A DNA stretch of 64,000 nucleotides from Balamuthia mandrillaris (Eukaryota > Discosea > Longamoebia > Balamuthiidae). Within the stretch, counting starts at the first letter, position 1, and the number at the start of each line of letters is the position of its first letter. The stretch is from positions 533,001 through 597,000 of the forward strand of contig JAVKOQ010000003.1 of the NCBI GenBank assembly GCA_031835245.1. Reading direction: 5' to 3'. Made by a program: the position numbers and the translations under genes. The notes below the pieces were generated by a model. The model was given only the letters and a program-made list of their open reading frames with translations. It searched no databases and was not told where the DNA came from. Of the stretch, positions 45,807 to 55,909 are shown one piece after another.

Positions 45807-47199
45807 CTACTTAGCAGGAGTAGTATTGACGGCAATCTTTTGCAAGAGTTCCATCATTTGCCTTCTCTCTGCGATTTGTTCCTCGGTATCTCCACCGACA
45901 CTTTCGGAGATGGAGAAAGTAGGCTGCACGTGTGACTCGCTGCAAATGACGGCCAATAGGTTGCTGATGAGCTTGGATTGATCCGCTTGCGAGATATGAA
46001 TGCCGGCATCCATCAACTCATGAATGGCCCCTAGTATGAACAAACGTAAGTTAACCATATTTTTTTTTGTTTGTTTTGTGTTTTGGTACGTACCGTCAAC
46101 GATGGAGACAGCGCCGTGCACGATGGTGGAACGAGCTTCCACGAGGGCGTTGGCCTGTTGTCGAACCAACATGCCTTGGGCTATCTCTGGTGCATACTGT
46201 TGTTGTTTTGTTTTGTTTTTTTTTTTTTTTTCAAAATGAGACAAAAGTTATACCGAAAGAAAGAAGAGACAAAAGTAACCTGCAAGTCAGCAAGTTCGTA
46301 GGAAATGATGCGAGCGCCGCACACATCGCCCTTCCTCTGCAACAACTGAACGAGAATCTGGCTGATCTCCTCGCTCTCTGATTGAAGGGATTTGCCATTC
46401 TTGGCTTCATAGGGATACATCGAACAGACTCTCTTCAACACCGCCAAGCTTTGCCTCTCCAGGTATTTATTGTAGTCGTCCACATCTGTTATTATGAAGA
46501 GAGAGAGAGAGAGAGGAGAGAAGAACAATCAGAGAAGAAAGATGGAGAATGAGAGCAAGAGAAGAAAGAAGAAAAGTTTTACCAAAGGCAGCTTTAACCG
46601 TGTCAGTGATCTGGTACGTAACGATGCCGCCGACCACGATGGGGTTGCCGTTCTGGTCAAGGACGGTGCTCCTTTTGATATCCAACGTTTGCATGCTTGT
46701 CGAGACGTACTTCACCTGCCTGCCAAACACCGGGAACCAGTACATGCCTTAACAGGGACAGATACCACGCAAGGCATAAGAAAAGAAGCAAAAATGAAGA
46801 AAGAGCAAAGACGAAAGGGAAGAGAAGGTGTTACCTGGCGTTCGGTAGACGCGAACCAAAGTACCCCAGAACACCACCAACCCATGTTGTTGTGGCGATA
46901 CCTTGTTTTTTTTTTAAAAGAAAAACAACAGAGTGAGACAAAGAAAACAGTTGTGGTGGGACTGAGTGTGTGTGTCAACGTACAGTGAAGAAACTGCCGA
47001 AGATGGGTAGCACGGTGATGAACCACAACAAGTTCCAAAGCACGCCCAACACGCTCACGCTGCCGAGCGTGGCGTTGTTGGTGGTGTCCACTTTGGCCTC
47101 GCCAGAGGTCAACTTGTCCATGGTGGCCTCATCCAAGAGGTCCTCCTCCTCCAAGCTGGCAAATCGGTGTTGCTTGTTGCGTGTCGTCATTTCGAACAT
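45807..47199 (-). CDS. SPFH/stomatin-prohibitin-family membrane protein
   Basis: About six exons. A cytosolic N-terminus (MTTRNKQHRFASLEEEDLLD) precedes a hydrophobic hairpin (LGVLWNLLWFITVLPIFGSFF). The SPFH domain follows: GLVVFWGTLVRVYRTPG, YWFPVFGRQVKYVSTSMQTL, VLDQNGNPIVVGGIVTYQI, YLERQSLAVLKRVCSMYPYE, and RIISYELADLQYAPEIAQGM. The last part is helical with QQANALVEARSTIVHGAVSI. The family forms oligomeric scaffolds in membranes (stomatins, prohibitins, flotillins). Two ATGs are possible, 47199 and 47190. A GT/T-rich intron sits near 46070 and 46210, and a GA tract at 46500. Which membrane it uses is not clear. Confidence 0.85.
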
Positions 47200-47740
47200 A
47201 CAAAAAAATAAAAATAAACCTTCTTCTCCTGCTTCAACTTGGCGTTGTTACTTTCGTGTTTTGTCTGTCTGTTGGGTTATCAAACAACTACTACTACTTT
47301 AGTTTTTTTATAGTGGGTTGACCCTCCCTTAAACTGGTCATTAGAGATAAATAAGAAAAGCGTCACGAATCGTTACAAATGTCCAAAAGCAGAGCGTCTA
47401 ACAAAGCAATCGTAGGAACCATCGGCCTCCTTTTCTGCGCCGTCAACTTCTCCTTGAGAGGAGCCCATTGGTGGCCGTCCGCTGCCCAACTTTTCCGACT
47501 TTGTCGTTCATTCATTTTGTTTTTCGAAGAAAGTGGCAGGAGGTTCGCACCAGTTTCCTGTTTTTTTTACCAACTTAAAACTTATGACTCCTCAAAAGTA
47601 AAATGTGTCGACACCAATTTAATGTCGACATATTAATTGCATGCTCTCGTATCTTGTCTCACGTCCATCCGGCAGCCAAAAAAAAGGGGACAAGAGAGAA
47701 GAGGGAGGAAAGCAAAGAAAAAAGCAAGCGTGGCAGCGAG
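47200..47740. promoter_or_regulatory. Divergent intergenic region with two TGTCGACA sites
   Basis: About 540 bases between SPFH and GAA1 starts. ATTGG at 47468-47472, GTCGAC at 47607-47612 and 47624-47629 (17 bases apart). Open frames here lack family motifs. Confidence 0.45.
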
Positions 47741-48304
47741 ATGGACAGATGGAAGCGACTGCTCAAGTATCTCTTCTTTGTGGTTGGGTGAGTGTTCTTG
47801 GGCCCTTTTGCTGGCCAGTGATTTTTTTTTGTTAAATTTGTTTGGCTCATGAGCGTTCTTGGCAACGAACCAACAGGGTGGTGGCCTACGGTTACGGCCT
47901 GTGGACCTTCTCCACCTACAAAACCAAGCTGGGGGATGCCGTCTATGTCTCTGAGCGAGCGTTGCTCCCAGGCTACGCCAGCTTTCAGTTTGGGCCAAAG
48001 CACGCTGACCACACTCTCAAGGTCAGCAGGGAATACAACAAAGTGGTGTTTGGTCTCTCTGGCAACGAAACGCTCACTCCACAACAAAGAAGCAGGTACT
48101 CCTTTATTGTGTCTTCTCTCGTTTTTCTCTTATCTGTTCACTCTCTCTGCTTGTCTTCCTTTCTTCTCTTGTCTGCTCTTGTCTGCGTCTTTTCATTTCT
48201 TCTGTGCTTGCAGTCTCTACTACTGCAACTCTTTCCATTACTTTCTCACTCGTATTACTTGTTCGTCTCTCTCTCCCTCCTCTCTCTCCCTCTCCCTCTC
48301 TCTC

Positions 48305-48353
<49 letters not shown>

Positions 48354-49327
48354 CTGAAGACAAACAGCAGAATATCTGGCTAAAACGTTGGAAGAACTTG
48401 GACTTCGTGCACACATCCAAAGCTTTGATGTGGAACAAGGCATTACAAACACAACTACACCACCAGAAATTGGATACAACGTGTACGCCATCTTGCCTTC
48501 TCCGAGAGGTGATGGAACGGATGCTATTGTACTCTCCTCTCGCTATTACAGCAACCAAGGTACTCACCCTCTATTTCTTCTTTTTATTTCTTTCTGTTAC
48601 GGATTTCGTTTGGCCTCTCTCTTTCTCACTCTTTCTCTCTTGCTCCAACACAGAGGAAATAAAAGGAACATATACGACAGGTGTATCCATCGTGCTTGGT
48701 TTATTTAAATTCTTCAATTGTATATCTCGTCTCATCCTTCTTTCTTTTATCCCATGCTACCGTTTTCTCACCCACTTATTCTTTCACTGGCGTGAACAGC
48801 ACAACCATGGCTCAGCAAAGACTTTATTGTACTTTTCACGGATGGCAGACATGGTCAACAAGCCGCTCGCTCTTGGTTGGAAGCCTATCATTCTCGCTTA
48901 GAACTGCAGCAAGGAACACCAGAAGGAGAATTGGAAGGCTTTGAGCGTTCTGGCCACATTGTGGCTGCTTTTTGTCTGGAAGCGAATGGCAAGGGCTTCG
49001 ACTCAGTTACTTATCATCTTGGTATAATATTTCCTTTCTCTGTTTCGTTCTTATCTTCATTTTCTATCAAGCAATTACCTAAAATAACGAATTCAAACAG
49101 AAGGAGCAAATGGACAGCTCCCAAACATGGACTTGTTGGCCGCATCCCAAAAGATCGCCAGAAAAATCGGCATATCACAGCAGCTGCCGCTCAACTACAT
49201 GGATGCATTCCTTCCCGAAAGCCTCAATGCATCTTTGACCATCTACGAGAAAAACCTGTTCAACATGATGACCACCCTTGCCATTGGCGTACCCAGTGGG
49301 GATCACGGGGCCTTTGGCGTGTATGCT

Positions 49328-49362
<35 letters not shown>

Positions 49363-50759
49363 TTTGTTGACGGTCTGTTACCTGTTTTTAAAACTGTTTG
49401 CAGGTATCATGTCGATGCTCTAACCATCGAAGCAATTCCTGGTATACACGCCCAAAAGAAAGCGATTCAAAATCTTTCCAAGTATCGGCTCTCTCTCTCT
49501 CTCTCTCTCTCTCATTTGAAGCGATAATTCAACTAACACCATTACCTCAAAAAAGGTTATTAGAAGGAGTAATGCGCTCTGTTAACAGTATAATAGAGCG
49601 TCTTCATCAATCCTATTACTATTATCTACTTCTTGACTTTAAGACCTACGTTCCTATTGGCTACTACACCCCCACTTTGCTCTATATTGTTGCGCCTGTT
49701 CTCTTACGTGTATCCTTTATCTTCATCTCCCTGTTTCTTGCAACCTTTGCATGTACAGACTTAATTCTAAGGGTTGCTTCAAAAGGGTTTATATTATTAC
49801 TTTTTGACGGAGGAAATTGGGCCTGCAGAACGGTTACGACACCAAATCCAACGACAACAAAGAAAGAGAAAGAACCAGAGTTTGGTTAAAAAAGAGCATG
49901 ACAACAAAGCCAATACGGACTCTACCTCCGACACAGGCGAACAAGCACCACTTCCGCCCGTGGCTAGGCAGTGGTTCAACTCCTATGTGAGTCTTACAGT
50001 TTTGTGCTGCTTGGCCCTCGTTGTCTTTCTGCTTCCTTTCTTTTTGGAGACTGTCATTCCTGACCAACAAACGGTTAGTTATTTCTTTTTGCATTTTGCG
50101 TCGTTTTTCTCTCTGTTGCTCTTTCTAAAATGCTTCTATTTCTTTTTCTTTTCGCTTGATAGATGTTGCGCGTCTGGCTTTCTCTCTCTGCGTTCCTTAT
50201 ATTTTGCGTGATGGCCTTCGTACTACCATACACCGACTCCATTTTCATTGTTCGTCCTTCTTCTTCTCTCAACTCGTCAGACCTCTTTCTTCGAACAGAA
50301 GGAGAATGGGCGTCCATCGGCTGTCTCTCCGGTTCTCTTCTCTTCCTCTTCATCGTTCCTTGCACTTTCATCAACTTTAGCTTCACCGTTCTTCTCGCCA
50401 TCCTCGTTACACCTGTTTACACCATCGTTGATCCAGTTGTTTCCACTTTTCCATCCTCCTCATCCTCTGCACTCTCCAAGTTTAGTTTCTTCTTTTGGAA
50501 TGCCATCAACATATTTCAGCTTCTCGCCATTACTTGCATCTCCCCTGTTGGCTTAGTGGCTGCTTTGGCGTGGTTCTTCTTGGAATGTTCCTTCATGGAA
50601 GCGGTGACCATCATCTTGGATCAGTTCAAGGTGCATTCCACGTTGACATATCCGGTGTTGGTGCTATTGTTGCTGCCTTCCGTCCTTCTTCTGTACAAAA
50701 GCCAGGTCGCTTTTTTGCTTCACAACTTCAACTTGTCTCGGCAGAAGAGCACTCAATGA
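47741..50759 (+). CDS. GAA1: GPI transamidase complex subunit GAA1 (GPAA1)
   Basis: About ten exons. The first encodes MDRWKRLLKYLFFVVG, the N-terminal TM, joined to VVAYGYGLWTFSTYKTK. The large lumenal part resembles an M28-type fold: YLAKTLEELGLRAHIQSFD, VLSSRYYSNQ, RSWLEAYHSRLE, SGHIVAAFCLEANG, GANGQLPNMDLLAASQKIA, and TLAIGVPSGDHGAFG. Then come VDALTIEAIPGI, SVNSIIERLHQSYYYYLLLD, and PIGYYTPTLLYIVAPVLL. The C-terminus holds several TM helices and ends at TGA 50757-50759. In the ER, GAA1 binds the GPI lipid and, within the GPI-T complex, joins it to proteins. Introns at ~48240-48356, 49330 and 49490 carry (CT)n on the sense strand. Confidence 0.85.
48267..48353 (+). repeat. (CT)n tract in a GAA1 intron
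   Basis: About 85 bases of CTCTCT and CCCTCTCTC, directly upstream of the acceptor of the next exon. Confidence 0.9.
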
Positions 50760-50769
50760 AGTTTCCTTT

Positions 50770-50802
<33 letters not shown>

Positions 50803-50830
50803 CGTTCTCTCTATGATGCTATTTGGTTTA

Positions 50831-52237
50831 TCACTGCTTCTTCTGCTTGCCATATTTCAGGATAGTGTCTTGACTGGCAGGACAAGGCGGCTCTGCTTCC
50901 TCCAACATCCACTGCAACATCTCCCAACGGGCTAACTGGAGGGCCTTGTGACTAGTGCTCTCATCCCAAGGACACGGCGGATCCGCTTCCTCCCTCATCC
51001 ATCGAAGCAGCTGCAAGTTATTCGCAGAGATAGCAGCATTGCATGTGTCCACTCCCCAAGGAAACTCCACCTCTAAACGAAGATACCGCAGTGTCTCCAA
51101 GTGACCACCTTGAGCGGCGGCTGTGCAAATGGCGGTCGGTTGAAAGAAGCAGTCCTCCACCAGGTCTGCTCCCTTTTGTTGGTACAACCAACGAAGCACC
51201 TCCGTGTGACCCCTCTCCGCTGCGAATCCGGCTGCAAAGGAGCTCCATGGACAGCCGTTGGCATACACCCATTTCAGCAAGTGCAAATGGCCAGCAGAGG
51301 CTGCCGTGTCGAAGGCCTGCCACTGGTCCAACTCTCCGCCATGAGCCAGCAGCCATTGCACCATGTTCAAGTCGCCAGCTTCCACCGCCTGGGAACAAGC
51401 GTACGTGTCGCCCTCCTTGACACGAGCGCCGAGGCTGTACATCCACTCGACCACGTCGAGGCGGCCACCCTGCGCTGCGCACGAGTACAGGTAGTCGTCT
51501 TTGGTGAGGTCGTAGCCTTTCTCTTCCACTGCCCACCGAAGAACGTGAAAGTGTCCTTTCCTGGCCGCGTGCCTGGTCAATAGCAACATGCTCACTTCCA
51601 ACTTCTCTCCCTGCTGTTTCCTTTGGAGCTCCTCTGCTTGTTCTTTCATCCATTGCAACACCCCCAGCTGCCCACCAGAGGCAGCGCAGGCGACCGTGTG
51701 TATACGCAGCACCTGAGCAAGGTCATTGAGGTCGCAGGCCACCCAACGGAGGACGTGGATGTGACCGGCCGCGGCTGCCGTCCAGCAGGTCTCCTCATAA
51801 ATGCCGGGCCGTTGGTGCTCGGGGACGCTGCGATAGGCCCATTGCAAAACAGCCAAGTGACCTCCTCTTGCCGCTTCCTTCATGATCTTCTTGAAGTCAG
51901 GGAGAGCTGGTCGAAAAGAGGCTTTGTCGTGGGTCAGCTCCTGCAACAAGTCCAAACGACCGGTGGAGGCGGCCGCCAGGTGGAGGTCCTTTGCGGAGAG
52001 CAAGCCGTTGTCGGTGGCCCACTCCCACAGTTTGGTTTTGCGCTCGCCGTCAGCCTGGCTCGGTGCGTTACCGCCTGGGCTGAAGGAGAGAAAGAACCTC
52101 GCCCCTAGCCGCTTCCGGTGGTGCGGGGGGATGCAGTCACGCCAGCTGTGACAAACTTGGGCCACCAACCCGGCAAGACCGGCAGGCAGCAACTCTTGGA
52201 GGATAAAGCAGAGCAGCTCGTTCGGAAGGTCGTCCAT
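50831..52237 (-). CDS. F-box protein with ankyrin-type repeats
   Basis: Single exon, 468 residues from ATG 52237. A clear F-box starts the protein (MDDLPNELLCFILQELLP then VAQVCHSWRDCI). It is followed by about twelve repeats of A-A-x-x-G-H-x-x-LL-x-W-(A/V)-Y type (GGHLAVLQWAYRSV, GHIHVLRWVACD, GHLHLLKWVYANGCPW, GHTEVLRWLYQQ, NLQLLRWMREEADPPCPWDE). It belongs to the same repeat class as the gene at 40.6-42.2 kb but the two differ strongly in sequence. The likely role is substrate recruitment for SCF ubiquitin ligase. It ends convergently with GAA1, with 71 bases between the stop codons. Confidence 0.85.
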   Translation of the reverse strand: MDDLPNELLCFILQELLPAGLAGLVAQVCHSWRDCIPPHHRKRLGARFFLSFSPGGNAPSQADGERKTKLWEWATDNGLLSAKDLHLAAASTGRLDLLQELTHDKASFRPALPDFKKIMKEAARGGHLAVLQWAYRSVPEHQRPGIYEETCWTAAAAGHIHVLRWVACDLNDLAQVLRIHTVACAASGGQLGVLQWMKEQAEELQRKQQGEKLEVSMLLLTRHAARKGHFHVLRWAVEEKGYDLTKDDYLYSCAAQGGRLDVVEWMYSLGARVKEGDTYACSQAVEAGDLNMVQWLLAHGGELDQWQAFDTAASAGHLHLLKWVYANGCPWSSFAAGFAAERGHTEVLRWLYQQKGADLVEDCFFQPTAICTAAAQGGHLETLRYLRLEVEFPWGVDTCNAAISANNLQLLRWMREEADPPCPWDESTSHKALQLARWEMLQWMLEEAEPPCPASQDTILKYGKQKKQ

Positions 52238-52479
52238 CAAGGCGGTGCTTTGCCTCAAAAAAAAAAACTGTGGAGGACCGTCGTCGTGTGGAGTTTGTAA
52301 AGGAAAAAAAGAGTAGGCAGAAGAAGCAGGCTGATCCTGGTGTAGAAAACACAAAGCGGCCACGGGAAGGAGACCTTGCAGCTGTTCCAACGCTATTGCG
52401 GCTTACAAGCTGCGTCTTGGAAGAGCTGCAAGGCCTCCTTCTCATGCATACATCTTGTGAGCCCTTCAGTGTAGGGGCT

Positions 52480-52630
52480 TTGACTTTCCCTGCTCATTCT
52501 CTTGGATCCTTTTGGTGGACCCATGGCCACGGCCTGTGGCCCTTCTCCACCCACAAACCCAAGGTCTATGTCTCCGAGCGAGCGTTTGCTCCTCCTAGTC
52601 ATGCCTGTTGGGAAGCTGCTTCTTCTTCTT
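52480..52630 (+). pseudogene. Broken partial copy of a GAA1 exon
   Basis: GGCCACGGCCTGTGG and CCTTCTCCAC lead to GTCTATGTCTC(C/T)GAGCGAGCG, matching the GAA1 exon at 47885-47970. Translated, HGHGLWPFSTHKP and VYVSERAFAP parallel YGYGLWTFSTYKT and VYVSERALLP in GAA1. The bases just before (TCTTGG-CCTTTTG-TGG) resemble GAA1 intron sequence at 47793-47815, so the copy is from genomic DNA with a deletion. It has internal deletions relative to GAA1 and no start or downstream exons. Confidence 0.65.
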
Positions 52631-53060
52631 CCCTATCACACAAATAAATTTTGGGAACGATTGAGGCAATGGAATGACCACTTTTCAAAACACAATAACA
52701 GAAGCAACAAAGAAAGGGGTGGGTGATGGCCAGGGCCGTGCAGAGGAAACCCTTCGGCGGAGTGTGGAATGCACCAGCCTCCGCCCTCTCGTGCAGCCTT
52801 TCCTTCGCTATGGGAAGAACTGTCTGCTGTGTTTGGATTTTTGTCGACATAGGTGATCTTCTTTGACCTAAATATGGTAAGTAACCGTTGAAATTTTGAT
52901 TTTTGATTGGCGGTTTGAAATTTTGATCACACCACAAAGGAAGCAAGTTTTGCTTGGCTAGGGCGCTCGACTCGGCTTTTCCGCTGCCTCGCGTTGCAAA
53001 CGTCCCGCAACGACGACGACGACGACGAAGGCATTGGCCAGAACGACGTTCAACCAAATA
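52631..53060 (+). promoter_or_regulatory. Upstream region of the phosphate carrier gene
   Basis: About 430 bases. GTCGAC at 52843-52848. GAAATTTTGAT occurs twice (about 52889 and 52916) around a GATTGGCGG CCAAT-type box near 52903, ~155 bases before the carrier start. No gene seen. Confidence 0.4.
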
Positions 53061-54437
53061 ATGGCACAAGCAAACGCCCATGACTTCTCCCCAATGGAGT
53101 TATATCTGCGTTACGCTCTGGCGGGAGCGCAGTGTTGCATGCTGACGCACACCGTCTTGGTGCCCATTGACGTTGTCAAAACCAGACTTCAGGTTCACTT
53201 TTTGCCCTCTCACTCACTGTTCTCCTCTCTCTCCTTCCCTCTCGCGTTCTCTCTCTCTCTCTCCGGCTAAACTGTTTGTCACACTTTTCAAAACTCACCA
53301 ATAGACAGAGCGTGGTGTCTATCGCGGCATGTTCCACGCATTCAGCGACATAAGCAAGAAGGAAGGCCCGCGAGCGCTCTTCTTGGGGCTCACCCCAACG
53401 GCCGTCGGCTATTCCTTGCAGGGAGCGTGCAAGTTTGGCTTCTACGAGTTCTTCAAGGAGCACGTGGCTGGTTGGGTGGGCAAGGAGAATGCTGCTCGTT
53501 GGCAGCTGCCCATTTACTTGGGGTCGGCTGCCACGGCGGAGGTCATTGGCACGGCGGTGTTGTGTCCCTGGGAGGCGCTCCGTATCAAGAAGGTCAGTCA
53601 GCCCGATTACTGCAGAGGCATTCTTGACGGGCTCATTAAAATTGGCCGGACAGAGGGAATGAACGGGTATCTTTCTCTTCTCTTTTATCTCTCCTCTTTG
53701 CTCATCACTCTTCCCATCCGTTGTTTCTCGTCTTGCTTTTTATGTATATGGTTGTCTTCCTTCTTGCATCTTTCTCTTTCATCTTTTATTTCCTTCGTTT
53801 TTTTTTGATCGCTTTCTCTTCTTTGCTCACAACAACAAACAAGAACAGATACTACAAAGGACTAATACCAATACTCGGCAAGCAAGTGCCCTACACCATG
53901 ACCCAGTTGACGGTCTTCCAATTCACTGTGGACTACATCTACAACACCCTGCTGCCCTCCCTGAGCCACGGGCAGCTTCACAAGCACGATCTCAGCACCA
54001 CCTCCCAACTTTCCGTCAGCCTCTTCAGCGGCATCATTGCTGGTCTTGCCAGTGCGGTCACCAGTCATCCTGCCGACACCCTCCTGTCCCGTGTGAACAT
54101 GACCCGCAAAGAGCAGCACCATCAAACTTCTTCTTCCAACATGGTGATACTGCGGAAAGCGATGCAAGAACTCGGGTTTAGGGGTTTGTGGTTGGGTCTG
54201 GGGACGAGGTGCTTCATGGTAGGGTTGCTTTCTGCTGGCATGTTCTTGATCTATGACTCGGTGAAGGTCATGTGCGGTCTGCCCACCACCTCTGGCATCT
54301 CTGATGGAGGCAAGCACCACAAACAAAAGGAAGAGGAGGAAAGAGGGTTCGCATTGCCGGAGGTACCATTACCTGTTCCGCATGCGAGTTTGTCCGATGT
54401 GAACGATGGTGATAGCGACACCTCTTCTCGTTCCTGA
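53061..54437 (+). CDS. Mitochondrial phosphate carrier (SLC25A3/MIR1 type)
   Basis: Three exons; the intron 5' to YYKGLIP holds a pyrimidine-rich stretch. Three mitochondrial-carrier repeats are present: VLVPIDVVKTRLQ; CPWEALRIKKV; and HPADTLLSRVN. The block GYSLQGACKFGFYEFFK, with ALFLGLTPTAVGYS before it, is diagnostic of phosphate carriers, as are IPILGKQVPYTMTQLTVFQF and GLWLGLGTRCFMVGLLSA. It would import phosphate with protons across the inner membrane for ATP synthesis. The C-terminal tail past DSVKVM is a long hydrophilic, Lys/Glu/Asp-rich extension (about 60 residues) not usual for the family. The start at 53061 (MAQANAHDFSPMELYLRYAL) leaves a short N-terminus. Confidence 0.93.
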
Positions 54438-54473
54438 TGCTAAACTGTGTTCCTTTCTTTCACCTTGAGACAA

Positions 54474-54526
<53 letters not shown>

Positions 54527-54826
54527 GAGGGGGGAGAAGGCTTGAGGGAGAGAGAACGAAAAGGATAGAAGTAACAAAATGGTTATCACAAAGCAGATTG
54601 CTTCGAGGTTGTTCAACACAAAGACGTTCTGGTCTCAATGAAGCCTCAGCAGGAAAGGTGCAGATGGAAGCTATGGTGCCTGCGCAGAAGTTTTCTGTGT
54701 AGGTGCCATCGGTTTGGACTGAGTTTTCTCTGCCTTGCTTCCCTGGGGAGAGCAGGAGGACCCGGTCCACCTGGGAACCGTTTGGCCAGAGGAAAACGAA
54801 AAAAAAAAGGAACAGAGAACTTGAGG

Positions 54827-54866
<40 letters not shown>

Positions 54867-54883
54867 CCAAAGAACAGAAGAGA
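54438..54883. repeat. Intergenic region with (GA)n and (CA)n microsatellites
   Basis: GA tract at 54474-54521 and CA tract at 54828-54865, just 19 bases before the next start codon. No coding sequence is supported between them. Confidence 0.7.
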
Positions 54884-55238
54884 ATGATAGTAGAGATCGA
54901 GTGCAACCCGAATCCTTGTGGCACCAACGAGAAGGAATTCCAGTTCACGGACGAGGCCATCGCTTGCATCAAGCACTCCGGGCTCAAGCACACCGTGGGA
55001 CCCTTGGGCACCATCATCGAGGGTACGTACAATCACCAAAGAGCAACAATATAACAAAGCAGCATGTTCACAACCAATCTTAGGGGAACCAGAGCAGGTG
55101 TGGGACCTCTTGCGAAGGGTTCACGAGGCGGCGTTGAAAAGCGGGGCCAAAATGGTGAACACCAGCATCAAGATCTTGGAATACGCTGACCGCGAAAAAA
55201 ACCCCTCCATGGATCAACTAACCGCAAAGTGGAAGTGA
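54884..55238 (+). CDS. Thiamine-binding / MTH1187-YkoF family protein (DUF77)
   Basis: Two exons, 54884-55022 and 55084-55238, 97 residues. Blocks: IVEIECNPNPCGTNEKEF, the conserved helix FTDEAIACIKHSGLKHTVGP, then LGTIIEGE across the splice, VWDLLRRVHEAALKSGAKMV and SIKILEYADRE. This is the ferredoxin-like fold of the MTH1187 family, of which some members bind thiamine. Length matches the family. A thiamine pyrophosphokinase gene lies 6 kb away in this window. Function in eukaryotes is not settled. Confidence 0.85.
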
Positions 55239-55300
55239 GGTCTACGGAAGAAAATCAATTTTAAATAAATATTAAAACATCTCATCTCTCGTGCACTAGC

Positions 55301-55380
55301 ATCTCTCTTTTCGTGCTACTGCTTTCTTCCCTGTCAGGTTGCAGTCCCTGTGAAGAAAGCAGTAGCACGAAAAGAGAGAT
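55301..55380. repeat. Perfect 29-bp inverted repeat with 22-base loop
   Basis: 55301-55329 is the exact reverse complement of 55352-55380. The stem starts ATCTCTCTTTTCGTGCTACT. Transcribed RNA would form a long uninterrupted hairpin. It lies 63 bases past the thiamine-binding protein stop codon. Confidence 0.95.
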
Positions 55381-55402
55381 ATTTCCCTTGTTGTCCTGCT
55401 TG

Positions 55403-55585
55403 TTGTCGACAAAAAGAGGGGCCACAAAAACCTGTTGATGTCGACGTGTCCTCTCTCATGTCCATTCCCCCATAGGCCTAGCGGCAAAATCTGTCTAAGC
55501 TGGTTGTCGACAAAAAGGGGGCCTTTTCCACGCGTCGTCTCCCTTGTCCATTGCCGCATCCGCCAGGCGGCAAAATCTGTCTATG
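55403..55585. repeat. Two diverged ~85-95-bp direct repeats
   Basis: Copy 1 runs about 55403-55498, copy 2 about 55504-55585. Both start TTGTCGACAAAAAG, continue with a GGGGCC-type stretch, contain TGTCCATT near the middle, and end GGCGGCAAAATCTGTCTA or GCGGCAAAATCTGTCTA. They differ by indels between these anchors. The copies flank the hairpin at 55301-55380 on its right side. Confidence 0.75.
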
Positions 55586-55909
55586 GCATCATATGAGGAG
55601 CAAAGGGGGAAAAAAGGAAAATCGGAGATAGACAAAGAAGAAAGTGACAGAAAGAAAAGGGCAAACTGAGAGAGGAAAACGAAAAGAGGGTGGTTCTTGC
55701 TTGCCCCTCTCCTCTGCCTTTGTTACTGTTTATTTTATTTTATTTTTGCTGCTTTTTTTTTTGGTCGGGCCTTTGTTTCTAAATATTACGTACGGAGGGC
55801 ACACTCTTCTTTTAAAGATTCGTTTTTTATTGAGCGCTCCCTAACGTTACGCACACACAAACAAACAAAAAAAGGAGGTAACGATTGGCTCCACCCCAAA
55901 TAACAAAAA
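55586..55909 (+). promoter_or_regulatory. Upstream region of the Stealth gene
   Basis: About 320 bases, A-rich then T-rich. GATTGGCTCC at 55883-55892 is within 30 bases of the start codon. No coding potential. Confidence 0.4.

Noticed and set aside
47379-47636. Plus-strand 85-residue frame before GAA1
   Set aside because: No homology seen, lies in a divergent promoter and ends in the TGTCGACA-containing stretch.
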